From the NCBI RefSeq assembly GCF_004322755.1, contig NZ_CP036401.1:2914001-2978000 (forward strand): DNA of 64,000 nt, given 5' to 3'. The notes below the pieces were generated by a model that was not told the DNA's origin, ran no database searches, and saw only the letters and a list, made by a program, of their open reading frames with translations. This stretch comes from Pseudoduganella albidiflava. Its GTDB lineage: Bacteria; Pseudomonadota; Gammaproteobacteria; Burkholderiales; Burkholderiaceae_D. Made by a program: the position numbers and the translations under genes. Each line of letters starts with the position of its first letter. The first letter of the stretch is position 1. This document shows positions 17,741 to 27,002 of this stretch, piece after piece.

Positions 17741-18796
17741 ATGAAATCATCCATTGTTCGCAGTGGACTGGGTCTTCTCCCCCTCTTGTGGCTCACCGGC
17801 TGCAATACGGTGGTGTTGAATCCGTCCGGTGATATCGCGGCGCAGCAGGCTCATCTGGTGATCGTATCGTTCCTCCTGATGTGCCTGATCGTCGTTCCTG
17901 TCATTGCATTGACGCTCTGGTTCGCCTGGCGTTATCGTCAAAGCAACACGTCCGCGAAGTACGATCCGGACTGGGATCACTCCACCAAGCTGGAGCTCGT
18001 GATCTGGGGCGTGCCCCTGCTGCTGATCATCGTACTGGGCCTGATCACCTGGATCAGCACCCACCTGCTGGACCCGTACCGCCCGCTGCAGCGCCTCGAC
18101 GAGAATCGTCCGCTGCCGGCCGACGTGCGTCCCCTCGAAGTGCAGGTGGTGGCGCTGGACTGGAAGTGGCTGTTCATCTACCCGGAGCAGGGCATCGCCA
18201 CCGTGAATGAACTGGCAACGCCGATCGACCGTCCGGTCAAGTTCCGCATGACCGCGTCGAGCGTCATGAACGCGTTCTACATCCCGGCGATGGCGGGCAT
18301 GATCTACACGATGCCGGCCATGGAAACGCAGCTGAACGCGGTGATGAACAAGGCCGGCACGTACGACGGTTTCTCGTCGAACTACAGCGGCGCCGGCTTC
18401 ACGCACATGCGCTTCAAGTACCACGCGATGAACCACGCCGACTTCGACGCCTACGTGGCGAAGGTGAAGGCCGAAGGCGGTTCGCTGGAACGCGCCGACT
18501 ACATGCAGCTGGCCAAACCGAGCGAGAAGGATCCCGTGCGCCGCTGGGCCACCGTCGACAAGACGCTGTACGACGCGATCCTGAACCTGTGCGTCGAGCC
18601 GGGCACGCCCTGCATGGCACAGCAGATGCATGACGATGCGAACCGCAACGCCAGGCACAAGGCCCACCAGGAAGCGCGCCGGCGGGGTGCCAGCGAGGTT
18701 GCCAAGCTGGCGCAAGCCGACGCGGAAATCTGCACGACGCCCGCGGACAAGACCCAACTATCCATGAAGAGCAACAATGCAAGCGTATCCAACTGA
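17741..18796 (+). CDS. cyoA: Cytochrome bo3 ubiquinol oxidase subunit II
   Basis: A 351-residue lipoprotein. The signal [21 protein letters not shown] ends in a lipobox Cys, followed by two membrane helices (about 35-60, 80-105) and a periplasmic cupredoxin domain. The sequence [24 protein letters not shown] and [30 protein letters not shown] is diagnostic of CyoA. The copper-A ligands of cytochrome oxidases are absent, as expected for a quinol oxidase. A charged C-terminal tail of about 70 residues extends past the domain. The start is set at 17741 because the lipobox signal begins there; an in-frame ATG lies at 17708. The last 20 bases overlap cyoB. Confidence 0.95.
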   Translation: MKSSIVRSGLGLLPLLWLTGCNTVVLNPSGDIAAQQAHLVIVSFLLMCLIVVPVIALTLWFAWRYRQSNTSAKYDPDWDHSTKLELVIWGVPLLLIIVLGLITWISTHLLDPYRPLQRLDENRPLPADVRPLEVQVVALDWKWLFIYPEQGIATVNELATPIDRPVKFRMTASSVMNAFYIPAMAGMIYTMPAMETQLNAVMNKAGTYDGFSSNYSGAGFTHMRFKYHAMNHADFDAYVAKVKAEGGSLERADYMQLAKPSEKDPVRRWATVDKTLYDAILNLCVEPGTPCMAQQMHDDANRNARHKAHQEARRRGASEVAKLAQADAEICTTPADKTQLSMKSNNASVSN

Positions 18797-20780
18797 AAAC
18801 GATCCGATTTTCGGCAGGCTGAGCTGGGAAGCGATCCCGTTCCACGAGCCGATCCTGCTGGTCACCTTCGCTGCCGTCGTCCTGGGTGGCGGAGCACTGC
18901 TGGGCGCGATGACGTACTACCGCGTCTGGGGCAACCTGTGGCGTAACTGGTTCACCAGCATCGACCACAAGAAGATCGGGATCATGTACATGATCCTGGG
19001 CCTGGTCATGCTGCTGCGCGGCTTCGCGGACGCGCTGATGATGCGCGCCCAGCAGGCCATCGCCTTCGGCGACAATGCCGGCTTCCTGCCGCCGCACCAC
19101 TACGACCAGGTCTTCACCGCCCACGGCGTGATCATGATCTTCTTCGTGGCGATGCCGCTGGTGACGGGCCTGATGAACTACGTGGTGCCGCTGCAGATCG
19201 GCGCGCGCGACGTGGCCTTCCCGTTCCTGAACAACTTCTCGTTCTGGATGACCGCGATGGGCGCCGCGCTGGTGATGGCTTCCCTGTTCGTGGGTGAATT
19301 CGCCCGTACCGGCTGGCTGGCCTATCCGCCGCTGTCCGGCATCCTCGCCTCGCCCGACGTGGGGGTCGACTACTACATCTGGTCCCTGCAGATCGCCGGG
19401 GTCGGCACGCTGCTGTCCGGCGTGAACCTGATCGTCACCATCGTCAAGATGCGCGCACCGGGCATGGACCTGATGAAGATGCCGGTGTTCACCTGGACCG
19501 CGCTGTGCACCAACATCCTGATCGTGGCCGCCTTCCCGGTGCTGACCGCCGTGCTGGCGATGCTGGGCATGGACCGCCTGCTGGGCACGCACTTCTTCAC
19601 GAACGAAATGGGCGGCAACGCCATGATGTACGTGAACCTGATCTGGATCTGGGGCCACCCGGAGGTGTACATCCTGATCCTGCCATGCTTCGGCATCTTC
19701 TCGGAAGTGGTCTCCACGTTCTGCTCGAAGCGCCTGTTCGGCTACACCTCGATGGTGTACGCGACCTGCGTGATCATGATCCTGTCCTACCTCGTGTGGC
19801 TGCACCACTTCTTCACGATGGGTTCCGGCGCGTCGGTGAACGCCTTCTTCGGCATCACCACGATGATCATCTCGATCCCGACCGGCGCGAAGCTGTTCAA
19901 CTGGCTGTTCACGATGTACCGCGGCCGCATCCGCTTCGAACTGCCGATGATGTGGACCGTGGCCTTCATGGTCACCTTCACGATCGGCGGTATGACCGGC
20001 GTGATGCTGGCGATCCCGCCGGCCGACTTCGTGCTGCACAACTCGCTGTTCCTGATCGCCCACTTCCACAACGTGATCATCGGCGGCGTGCTGTTCGGCC
20101 TGTTCGCGGGCATCAACTACTGGTTCCCGAAAGCGTTCGGCTACAAGCTCGACGTGTTCTGGGGCAAGGTCTCGTTCTGGCTGTGGGTGGTCGGCTTCTA
20201 CGTCGCCTGGATGCCGGTGTACGCACTGGGCTTCATGGGCGTGACGCGCCGCCTGAACATGCTGGAAGATCCGGCCATGCAGCCGTACTTCGTGGTCGCC
20301 TTCATCGGCGTGCTGATGATCGCCGGCGGTATCGGCGCGATGCTGATGCAGTTCTTCGTGTCGTTCCTGCGCCGCAAGCAGCTGCGCGACGTGACGGGCG
20401 ATCCATGGGAAGGCCGTACGCTGGAGTGGTCGACCTCGTCGCCGCCGCCGGACTACAACTTCGCGTTCACCCCGGTCGTGCATGACAACGACAGCTGGGC
20501 CGACATGAAGAAGAACGGCTACCAGCGTCCGCTGAAGGACTTCGTGAAGATCCACATGCCGGCCAACACCGGTGCGGGCTTCATCATCGCGGCGCTGTCG
20601 GCGGCGGTTGGTTTCGGCATCATCTGGCACATCTGGCTGCTGGTCGGCGCCGCCTTCATCGCCATGATGGTGGCGATCATCGTCCACACGTTCAACTACA
20701 AGCGCGACTACTACATTTCGGCGGAAGAAGTCACCCGTACCGAAGAACGCCATACCGCTTTGCTGGGAAGCCATGTCTGA
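18777..20780 (+). CDS. cyoB: Cytochrome bo3 ubiquinol oxidase subunit I
   Basis: A 667-residue haem-copper oxidase core, matching the usual CyoB length. The visible ligands are [11 protein letters not shown] (low-spin haem His), [15 protein letters not shown] (CuB His and the cross-linked Tyr), WLHHFFTMG (two CuB His) and [12 protein letters not shown] (both haem His). It takes electrons from ubiquinol, reduces oxygen to water at haem o3/CuB and pumps protons across the inner membrane. It overlaps both cyoA (20 bp) and cyoC (8 bp), which indicates tight translational coupling. Confidence 0.97.
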   Translation: MQAYPTENDPIFGRLSWEAIPFHEPILLVTFAAVVLGGGALLGAMTYYRVWGNLWRNWFTSIDHKKIGIMYMILGLVMLLRGFADALMMRAQQAIAFGDNAGFLPPHHYDQVFTAHGVIMIFFVAMPLVTGLMNYVVPLQIGARDVAFPFLNNFSFWMTAMGAALVMASLFVGEFARTGWLAYPPLSGILASPDVGVDYYIWSLQIAGVGTLLSGVNLIVTIVKMRAPGMDLMKMPVFTWTALCTNILIVAAFPVLTAVLAMLGMDRLLGTHFFTNEMGGNAMMYVNLIWIWGHPEVYILILPCFGIFSEVVSTFCSKRLFGYTSMVYATCVIMILSYLVWLHHFFTMGSGASVNAFFGITTMIISIPTGAKLFNWLFTMYRGRIRFELPMMWTVAFMVTFTIGGMTGVMLAIPPADFVLHNSLFLIAHFHNVIIGGVLFGLFAGINYWFPKAFGYKLDVFWGKVSFWLWVVGFYVAWMPVYALGFMGVTRRLNMLEDPAMQPYFVVAFIGVLMIAGGIGAMLMQFFVSFLRRKQLRDVTGDPWEGRTLEWSTSSPPPDYNFAFTPVVHDNDSWADMKKNGYQRPLKDFVKIHMPANTGAGFIIAALSAAVGFGIIWHIWLLVGAAFIAMMVAIIVHTFNYKRDYYISAEEVTRTEERHTALLGSHV

Positions 20781-21408
20781 TACTTACGTAACCTCCGCCG
20801 GCGCGGCTAGCGCCGACCCGAGCTCGCGCTACCTGGTGCGCGAGCACCATCCGGAAAACGGCACCATGCTGGGTTTCTGGATCTACCTGATGAGCGACTG
20901 CCTGATCTTCGCCTGCCTGTTCGCGACCTATGCGGTATTGGGTCGCAACTTCGCCGGCGGCCCGGGCGGCGCCGAACTGTTCGACCTGAAGCTGATCGCC
21001 CTGAACACGGCCTTCCTGCTGTTCTCGTCGATCACGTACGGCTTCGCGATGCTGCAGGCCAAGGTCAGGAACAAGGCCGGCACCCTGCTGTGGCTGGGCA
21101 TCACGGGCATCTTCGGCCTGCTGTTCCTGGCGGTGGAAATCTATGAATTCCACCACCTGATCCACCTGGGCGCGGGCCCGCAGCGCAGCGGCTTCCTGAC
21201 GGCGTTCTTCGCGCTGGTCGGTACCCACGGCCTGCACGTGACGTTCGGCGCGATCTGGCTGGTCACGCTGATGTTCCAGATCAACAAGCACGGCCTGATC
21301 CCGGAAAACCTGCGCCGCCTTAATTGCCTGTCGCTGTTCTGGCACTTCCTGGACGTGATCTGGATCGGCGTGTTTACCTTTGTCTACCTGATGGGAGTGC
21401 TGCCATGA
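20773..21408 (+). CDS. cyoC: Cytochrome bo3 ubiquinol oxidase subunit III
   Basis: A 211-residue, five-helix subunit [42 protein letters not shown] and [14 protein letters not shown] match CyoC. The segment [22 protein letters not shown] is the family's conserved last helix. It stabilises the oxidase and carries no redox centre. Its stop overlaps the cyoD start (ATGA). A 14-bp stretch at the start follows the cyoB overlap, so no separate promoter is needed. Confidence 0.96.
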   Translation: MSDTYVTSAGAASADPSSRYLVREHHPENGTMLGFWIYLMSDCLIFACLFATYAVLGRNFAGGPGGAELFDLKLIALNTAFLLFSSITYGFAMLQAKVRNKAGTLLWLGITGIFGLLFLAVEIYEFHHLIHLGAGPQRSGFLTAFFALVGTHGLHVTFGAIWLVTLMFQINKHGLIPENLRRLNCLSLFWHFLDVIWIGVFTFVYLMGVLP

Positions 21409-21833
21409 GCGACCACAATCAACACCACGGTCATGGTCACGACGGCCACGGCCACGATCATCACGACGACCACCACGACGGCTCCGCCGTGCACGGCTCG
21501 ATGAAGGATTACGTGATCGGCTTCGTGCTGTCCGTGATCCTGACGGCGATCCCGTTCTGGCTGGTGATGAACAACGTGATCAGCGATCCGGCCACCACCG
21601 GCTTCGTGATCCTCGGCTTCGCCGCCGTGCAGATGGTGGTGCACATGGTGTACTTCCTGCACATGAACGCGAAGTCGGAAGGCGGCTGGAACATGCTGGC
21701 CCTGATCTTCACGATCATCATCGTCGTCATCACGCTGGCCGGTTCGCTGTGGGTCATGTACCACATGAACAAGAACATGATGCCGAACATGCCCCATGTG
21801 ATGACGCCGCAGCAGGCGCACGACATGCCATGA
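21405..21833 (+). CDS. cyoD: Cytochrome bo3 ubiquinol oxidase subunit IV, His-rich N-terminus
   Basis: A 142-residue protein with three membrane helices in the C-terminal 100 residues ([54 protein letters not shown]), which match CyoD. It is longer than the E. coli subunit of 109 residues. The extra N-terminus holds 12 His within the first 32 residues, mixed with Asp and Gly. That tail looks like a metal-binding strip and is unusual for this subunit. The stop overlaps the SURF1 start. Confidence 0.93.
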   Translation: MSDHNQHHGHGHDGHGHDHHDDHHDGSAVHGSMKDYVIGFVLSVILTAIPFWLVMNNVISDPATTGFVILGFAAVQMVVHMVYFLHMNAKSEGGWNMLALIFTIIIVVITLAGSLWVMYHMNKNMMPNMPHVMTPQQAHDMP

Positions 21834-22810
21834 CCGACGCGCCACCACGTGGCGCAGCGTCGACGCCGCAGCGCGCAGCGCGGGCAGCGGGTCCCTCCAG
21901 GGGAACCCGCATCGCCCTCGCCGCCGCCGCGGCGTTTTTCTTTTGCGCCTTTGTTTCTCTCGGCAGCTGGCAGGTCAAGCGCCTGCTGTGGAAGCAGGAC
22001 CTGATCGCCCGCGTCGATGCGCGCGTGCATGCCGAGCCGGTTCCCGCGCCGCGTGCCGCCGAGTGGCCGCGCGTGGCCGCCGACACGCACGAATACCTGC
22101 GCGTGGCCATTCGCGGTACCTTCCTGTACGAGTACACCACGCGCGTGCAGACCACCACGGCGCTGGGCATCGGCTTCTGGCTGATGACGCCGCTGTGCAC
22201 GGAAGAGGGCATCGTCTTCGTCAACCGCGGCTTCGTGCCGATGCGGTCGGGCGACCTGAAGCTGCCGCCGCCGCCGAAGGCTTCGAGGGATGTCTGCGCG
22301 CAGGTTCGCGGGCTTTCACCCCAAAAGCAAAAGCAGGGGTCAGACCCGACGGGGCGGAGCAGGGGTTTCGAAGAGCACTGCTCTTCGCCTGCGGAGCGGT
22401 GCGGGCTTGCACGCCCGCACTCCTCCCTGACCCCAGGGCTTGCTTCTGGGGTTGCTTCCGACGTCGAGATTACCGGCCTGTTGCGCTTGCCCGAACCCAA
22501 AGGCCGCATCCTGCGCGAAAACGACCCGGCCAACGACCGCTGGTACACCCGCGACATCGGCCCGATCGCCCAGGCCAGGGGCATGCCGCAGGCGGCGCCT
22601 TTCTTCGTGGATGCGCCGCGCGGGCAGGAATATCCGCGCGACGCCAGCGAGAAACCGACCGGCGGCCTGACCGTCATCGCCTTTCCGAACAACCACCTGG
22701 TCTACGCGCTGACCTGGTTCGGGCTGGCCGCGATGGTCGCGGGCGGCTATTATCTCGTGCTGCGCTACGACCGGCGCCGGACGAGGGAAACGGATGAAGA
22801 AACTGGCTGA
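21830..22810 (+). CDS. SURF1-family oxidase assembly protein, interrupted in frame by a palindromic element
   Basis: A 326-residue protein with two membrane helices, near residues 25-45 (ALAAAAAFFFCAFVSLGSWQVKRL) and 295-315 (NHLVYALTWFGLAAMVAGGYY). The family motifs are LGSWQVKRLLWK, VNRGFVP, NDPANDRWYTRD and FFVDA. SURF1 assists haem insertion or assembly of terminal oxidases. The length exceeds the usual 240-260 residues because 58 codons (22280-22453) split the central domain between PPPPKAS and SDVEITGLL. Most of that insert is a copy of the window's dispersed palindromic element. Removing the 174 bp between two GCTTC copies would restore an ordinary SURF1. The frame stays open, so the protein may still be made. 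Confidence 0.9.
   Translation: MTDAPPRGAASTPQRAARAAGPSRGTRIALAAAAAFFFCAFVSLGSWQVKRLLWKQDLIARVDARVHAEPVPAPRAAEWPRVAADTHEYLRVAIRGTFLYEYTTRVQTTTALGIGFWLMTPLCTEEGIVFVNRGFVPMRSGDLKLPPPPKASRDVCAQVRGLSPQKQKQGSDPTGRSRGFEEHCSSPAERCGLARPHSSLTPGLASGVASDVEITGLLRLPEPKGRILRENDPANDRWYTRDIGPIAQARGMPQAAPFFVDAPRGQEYPRDASEKPTGGLTVIAFPNNHLVYALTWFGLAAMVAGGYYLVLRYDRRRTRETDEETG
22317..22455. repeat. Palindromic dispersed element, medium form (copy 1), inside the SURF1 gene
   Basis: The outer arms are CACCCCAAAAGCAA and the roughly matching TTGCTTCTGGGGTTG. The core left arm GGGGTCAGACCCG is followed by ACGGG. An 80-bp insert then carries two hairpins (CGAAGAGCA/CTGCTCTTCG and GTGCGGGC/GCCCGCAC) before the closing CTGACCCC. 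The insert shares its framework with the long copy at 62 kb. Confidence 0.85.
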
Positions 22811-24203
22811 GCAGAAGCAGGCCGAACAGAAGCAGGCCGAACGCCGGGAGACGGGCGAGCGGCGCAAGCAGGACGGCCGCCGCGCGCAGGTGGCCGCGGC
22901 GGGCGTGGAATACGCGGCCGGCCACAAGAACATGATGCAGCTTATCCAGCTGCGCTGGATCGCCGTGGTCGGCCAGGTGGCCACCATCACCGCCGCCACC
23001 TACCTGTACGGTATCGTGCTGCCGCTGGTGCCGATGCTGCAGGTGCTGGCCTGCCTGATCGCCTTCAACGTGGCCAGCCACCTGCGCTGGCACGAAGTGC
23101 GCTACGTGCGCAATACCGAGCTGTTCATGGCGCTGCTGGTGGACGTGGCCATCCTCACCTCGCAGCTGTACCTGGCCGGCGGCGCCACCAATCCCTTCGC
23201 CTTCCTGTACCTGCTGCAGGTGATCCTTTCCGCCGTGCTGCTCGCGCCGGCCTATGCCTGGACCTTCGTACTGATCACGGCGGCCTGCCTGGCCGGCCTG
23301 TCGCGCAACCACCTGCCGCTGCCGCTCGATGTCGAGCACGCGGGCGGCGTGCTGTCGCTGTACGTGCAGGGCATGCTGATCTGCTTCATGCTCAACGCGG
23401 CGCTGCTGGTGTTCTTCATCACCCGCATCACGGCCAACCTGCGCGCCGGCGATGCCCAGCTGGCCGACCTGCGCCAGCGCGCCGCCGAGGAAGAACATGT
23501 CGTTCGGATGGGCCTGCTGGCCAGTGGCGCCGCGCACGAGCTGGGCACGCCGCTGGCCACGCTGTCGGTGATCCTGGGCGACTGGAAGCGCATGCCCGAG
23601 TTCGCCCGCAATCCCGAACTGCTCGAGGAGATCGGCGAGATGCAGGCGCAGCTCAAGCGCTGCAAGGCCATCGTGTCCGGCATCCTGCTGTCGGCCGGCG
23701 AAACGCGCGGCGAGTCGTCCACCAAGACCACGCTGGCCACCTTCCTGGACGAGCTGGCGCAGGAATGGCGCAGCACCCGGCCGGTCCAGCACTTCTTTTA
23801 TTTCAATCGCATCGTCGACGACTTGCCGGTGGTGTTCGATGAAACCCTCAAGCAGATGATCTGCAACGTGCTCGACAATGCGCTCGAGGCGTCGCCGGCC
23901 CGCGTGGAACTGCAAGCCACGCGCGAGGACGGCCACCTGATCCTGCGCGTGCTGGACGCCGGCCCCGGCTTCGACCCGGCCGTGCTGGCGCAGATCGGCA
24001 AGCCGTATAATTCCACCAAGGGCAGGCCGGGCAGCGGCCTCGGCCTGTTCCTGGTCGTGAACGTGGCGCGCACGCTGGGTGGCACCGTCGGCGCCCGCAA
24101 CCGCGAGGCGGGCGGCGCCGAGGTGGTGATCCGCCTGCCGCTGTCTTCCATCGCCCTCGAAGGCATGCCGCCCGGCTTCGCCGAATCCGGCCCCCGAGCT
24201 TGA
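22794..24203 (+). CDS. regB: RegB/PrrB-type redox sensor histidine kinase
   Basis: A 469-residue membrane kinase. A charged N-tail (with a 15-bp in-frame repeat giving QKQAEQKQAE) precedes about six helices (about 50-210). Next come an H-box ASGAAHELGTPLATLSVI, the conserved Cys in LKRCKAIVSGIL (the position of the redox Cys in RegB), N-box ICNVLDNALEASP, and G-boxes DAGPGF and GRPGSGLGLFL. The loop GGATNPFAFLYL between helices matches the quinone-sensing region of RegB. It likely reads the quinone/redox state and phosphorylates the next gene's product. Its start overlaps the SURF1 gene by 17 bp, placing it in the cyo operon. Confidence 0.9.
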   Translation: MKKLAEQKQAEQKQAERRETGERRKQDGRRAQVAAAGVEYAAGHKNMMQLIQLRWIAVVGQVATITAATYLYGIVLPLVPMLQVLACLIAFNVASHLRWHEVRYVRNTELFMALLVDVAILTSQLYLAGGATNPFAFLYLLQVILSAVLLAPAYAWTFVLITAACLAGLSRNHLPLPLDVEHAGGVLSLYVQGMLICFMLNAALLVFFITRITANLRAGDAQLADLRQRAAEEEHVVRMGLLASGAAHELGTPLATLSVILGDWKRMPEFARNPELLEEIGEMQAQLKRCKAIVSGILLSAGETRGESSTKTTLATFLDELAQEWRSTRPVQHFFYFNRIVDDLPVVFDETLKQMICNVLDNALEASPARVELQATREDGHLILRVLDAGPGFDPAVLAQIGKPYNSTKGRPGSGLGLFLVVNVARTLGGTVGARNREAGGAEVVIRLPLSSIALEGMPPGFAESGPRA

Positions 24204-24270
24204 AGCCCGAATCTGAAGCTTGAACCTGAAGCCCGAACCTGAAGCCCGAACCTGAATCCCGAACCTGAAG
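24193..24270. repeat. Six 13-bp tandem repeats between regB and regA
   Basis: Six consecutive units of consensus CCCGAACCTGAAG run from the last codons of the kinase gene across its stop to just before the regulator gene. Units differ by one to three bases. This is the cleanest example of the spacer repeats in the window. Confidence 0.9.
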
Positions 24271-24300
24271 CCGCCCGTGCATTCCACTGATTCCATCGCC

Positions 24301-24840
24301 ATGACCGAAGAACAACGCTGCCTGCTGATCGTCGAGGACGACGAAGCCTTTGCCCGTACGCTGGGCCGCTCGTTCGAGCGGCGCGGCTACCACGTGCTGC
24401 ATGCCGCGAACGTGGACGAAGCCGCCGCGCTGCTGGCCGATCACGCGCCCGGCTATGCCGTGGTGGACCTGAAGCTGAAGGGCAACTCGTCCGGCCTGGC
24501 CTGCGTGCAGATGCTGCACCAGCACGACCCGGACATGCTGATCGTGGTGCTGACCGGCTATGCCAGCATCAATACGGCCGTCGAGGCGGTCAAGCTGGGC
24601 GCTGCGCAGTACCTGGCCAAGCCGTCCAATACGGACGATATCGAAGCCGCTTTCGCGCACGTGGCCGGCAGCGCGGAGGTGGAGCTGACGGGGCGCGCCA
24701 CGTCGGTCAAAACGCTGGAGTGGGAGCACATCCATGCGGTGCTGGCGGAGACCGAGTTCAATATTTCCGAGGCCGCGCGCCGCCTGGGCATGCACCGGCG
24801 CACGCTCGCACGCAAGCTGGAGAAGCAGCGCGTCAAGTAA
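24301..24840 (+). CDS. regA: RegA/PrrA-type response regulator with Fis-like HTH
   Basis: About 179 residues. The receiver (about 5-120) has VEDDEAF, phospho-Asp in AVVDLKLKGNSSG, Thr in VLTGYAS and Lys in YLAKPSN. After a short linker the C-terminal Fis-type helix-turn-helix reads EFNISEAARRLGMHRRTLARKLEKQ, the near-invariant RegA/PrrA/ActR recognition helix. It controls respiration genes in response to redox; the adjacent cyo operon is the natural target (inference). The start is either ATG 24301, preferred by length, or GTG 24277, which adds eight residues. No good ribosome site is seen for either. Confidence 0.9.
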   Translation: MTEEQRCLLIVEDDEAFARTLGRSFERRGYHVLHAANVDEAAALLADHAPGYAVVDLKLKGNSSGLACVQMLHQHDPDMLIVVLTGYASINTAVEAVKLGAAQYLAKPSNTDDIEAAFAHVAGSAEVELTGRATSVKTLEWEHIHAVLAETEFNISEAARRLGMHRRTLARKLEKQRVK

Positions 24841-25073
24841 TTCCGGGTTGAAGCCGGGGCAGGGCGCCGACGTATTCGCGCAACATCGAAAGGGGTTCCG
24901 GCCGGTCGCCGTTGCCGCACGCTTGCGGCTTCCCGCACGCGTGCCCGAAAGCCTGTACAATGTTAGTTGCTTTGCGCCAACTTGATCCATGCCTGCGCAG
25001 GCTTCCCCGGTGCCCAAGCCACGCATCGCCATTTCACCACGCGCCCCCCGGCGCACGATGCTGACTTGCCGAT

Positions 25074-26822
25074 ATGACTTGCCACACCGAAGCGGCGCGC
25101 CTGGATGCGCTGCGCAAACTCGACCTCCTCGATACGCCTCCCTCCGAAGCATTCGACCGTATCACGCGCATGGCCGCGCGGATGTTCGGCCTGCCGATTG
25201 CCGCCGTGTCGCTGACCGACAGCGACCGCCAGTGGTTCAAGTCGCGGGTGGGCGTCGAGCACTGGTCGATCCCGCGCGAGAAGGCGCCGTGCGCCACCGT
25301 GGCCGAGACGGACGGCTTCCTGGTCATCCCCGACCTGCTCGAGGACCCGCATTTCTGCGACAGCCCGCTGGCCCGCAGCGGCGTGCGCTTCTATGCGGGC
25401 GCGCCGCTGACCACGCGCGACGGCCATGCGTTGGGCGCCATGTGCGTGCTGGGCACGGCGCCGCGCCAGATCACGGAGGCGGAGCGCGATGCGCTGTCGG
25501 ACCTGGCGGCGATGGTGATGGCGCAGATCGAGCTGCAGCACGCGATGGGCCGGATCGACCCGATCAGCGGCTTGCCGAACCGGAACCAGTACCTCGATGA
25601 CATGGGCGACCTGGACAGGGACCGTCCGGCGGGGGAGGCGCGGCTTGCCATGCTGGTGCACTTGGCGAACCCGGAGCAGCTGGCCAACGCGGGGCGTGTG
25701 ATGGGGCCGTCCTATGTCGACGGGCTGGTGACCGAGGCGGTGCGCTCCTTCCGTGCCGAGTTCGGCGCCGCCGGCAAGATGTACCATGTCGCAGCCACGC
25801 AGTTCATCGTGGTGGTGGCGCCCGAACTGTCGCTCGACGAATGCCGCGTGCGGCTGGAGCGCTGGCTGCAGGGCCGCGGCGCCTGGTCGACGTCGCGCTT
25901 CGTGACCACGCCCGCGGTGGGCATCGCGCCGTTCGCCGTGGGCGGCACGGATGCGCTGGACGTGCTGCGTACCGCGCAGGGCGCCGTGCATGACGCGTAT
26001 GCCACCGGTGTGCAGGTGGCCGTGTACTCGTCCTCCCAGGATGCCGCCTACCAGCGCCGCTTCACGCTGCTGACCGAGTTCGGCAATGCGATCGAGGCGG
26101 GCGACCAGCTGCGCCTGGTCTACCAGCCGCGCATCGACCTCGCCACCGGCGCCTGCCTGGGCGCAGAAGCGCTGCTGCGCTGGAACCACCCGGTGCTGGG
26201 CGCCGTCTCCCCAGGCGAATTCATGCCGATCGTCGAGCAGACCTCGATGGCCCGGCCGGCCACCGCCTGGGTGGTCGACGCGGCGCTGCGCCAGCTGCGC
26301 TCCTGGCACGATGCCGGCATGCCGCTGACGCTGTCCGTCAACGTTGCGGCGCCGAACCTGCTGGAAGCCGATTTCGCGCAGATGATCGCCGCGCAGCTGC
26401 GCACCCATGGCGTGGCGCCGGAGCGGCTGGAACTGGAGATCACGGAAAGCGCGGCGATGGGCAACCAGGCGGCGGCGGAAAGCACGCTCGCCGCGCTGCA
26501 TGCGGTGGGCGTGCGCATCGCCATCGACGACTTCGGCACCGGCTACAGCAGCCTGTCCTACCTGCAGAGCATTCCTGCCCATGTGGTGAAGATCGACCAG
26601 GGCTTCGTGCGCGGCATCGAAGGCGACGAGCGCAAGCGCGCCCTGGTCGGCGCCATGGCGTCGCTGTCGCACGACCTGGGCTACCGGGTGGTGGCCGAGG
26701 GTGTCGAGACGGCAGGGGCGGCCGCGCTGGTGCGCGCGGCCGGCTGCGACGAAGCCCAGGGCTGGCTGTATGCGCGGGCGCTGGAACCGGCGCAGTTCGC
26801 GCAGTGGTACGCCGGCAGGTGA
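25074..26822 (+). CDS. GAF-(degenerate GGDEF)-EAL c-di-GMP phosphodiesterase
   Basis: A 582-residue cytosolic protein. An N-terminal GAF domain (about 20-160) has FKSRVGVEHWSIPREKAPCA and FYAGAPLTTRDGHALGAMCVL. A GGDEF-like domain (about 165-325) follows in which the active site reads AATQF and the inhibition site is lost, so it cannot make c-di-GMP. The EAL domain (about 330-580) keeps GAEALLRW, ELEITESA, DDFGTGYSS, VKIDQGFV and AEGVET. It is probably a GAF-controlled phosphodiesterase, with the dead GGDEF perhaps binding GTP. It stands alone, downstream of regA. Confidence 0.92.
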   Translation: MTCHTEAARLDALRKLDLLDTPPSEAFDRITRMAARMFGLPIAAVSLTDSDRQWFKSRVGVEHWSIPREKAPCATVAETDGFLVIPDLLEDPHFCDSPLARSGVRFYAGAPLTTRDGHALGAMCVLGTAPRQITEAERDALSDLAAMVMAQIELQHAMGRIDPISGLPNRNQYLDDMGDLDRDRPAGEARLAMLVHLANPEQLANAGRVMGPSYVDGLVTEAVRSFRAEFGAAGKMYHVAATQFIVVVAPELSLDECRVRLERWLQGRGAWSTSRFVTTPAVGIAPFAVGGTDALDVLRTAQGAVHDAYATGVQVAVYSSSQDAAYQRRFTLLTEFGNAIEAGDQLRLVYQPRIDLATGACLGAEALLRWNHPVLGAVSPGEFMPIVEQTSMARPATAWVVDAALRQLRSWHDAGMPLTLSVNVAAPNLLEADFAQMIAAQLRTHGVAPERLELEITESAAMGNQAAAESTLAALHAVGVRIAIDDFGTGYSSLSYLQSIPAHVVKIDQGFVRGIEGDERKRALVGAMASLSHDLGYRVVAEGVETAGAAALVRAAGCDEAQGWLYARALEPAQFAQWYAGR

Positions 26823-26842
26823 AATCCCGCGGGGTGGATGCA

Positions 26843-26916
26843 GCCGGCATGGAGTTGCCGGCCTGCTAGTTGCCGGCCTGTTAGTTACCGGCATGGGAGT
26901 TGGCGGCATGGGAGTT
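26843..26916. repeat. Five 15-bp tandem repeats between the EAL and D-lactate dehydrogenase genes
   Basis: Units resemble GCCGGCATGGGAGTT; the first is 14 bp and the next four 15 bp. They fill most of the spacer after the EAL gene stop. Confidence 0.88.
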
Positions 26917-27002
26917 GAGGTCATAACACGCGCGAGGCGCCGGGACTGATGCCATACTGGGGCTTCCGCGGCGCTGCCGCATCCCCGCGAGAGCTTCGAG
27001 CG

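Noticed and set aside
18414..20774. 786-codon open frame antisense to cyoB
   Set aside because: Entirely overlaps the conserved oxidase subunit; no ribosome site or family.
24193..24270. Possible CRISPR array
   Set aside because: Units of 13 bp are directly adjacent with no unique spacers; the same holds for all tandem arrays here.
22674..24302. 542-codon open frame antisense to regB
   Set aside because: Shadow; its repeats (SGFRFGIQVRASGSGF-like) simply read the 13-bp spacer repeats.
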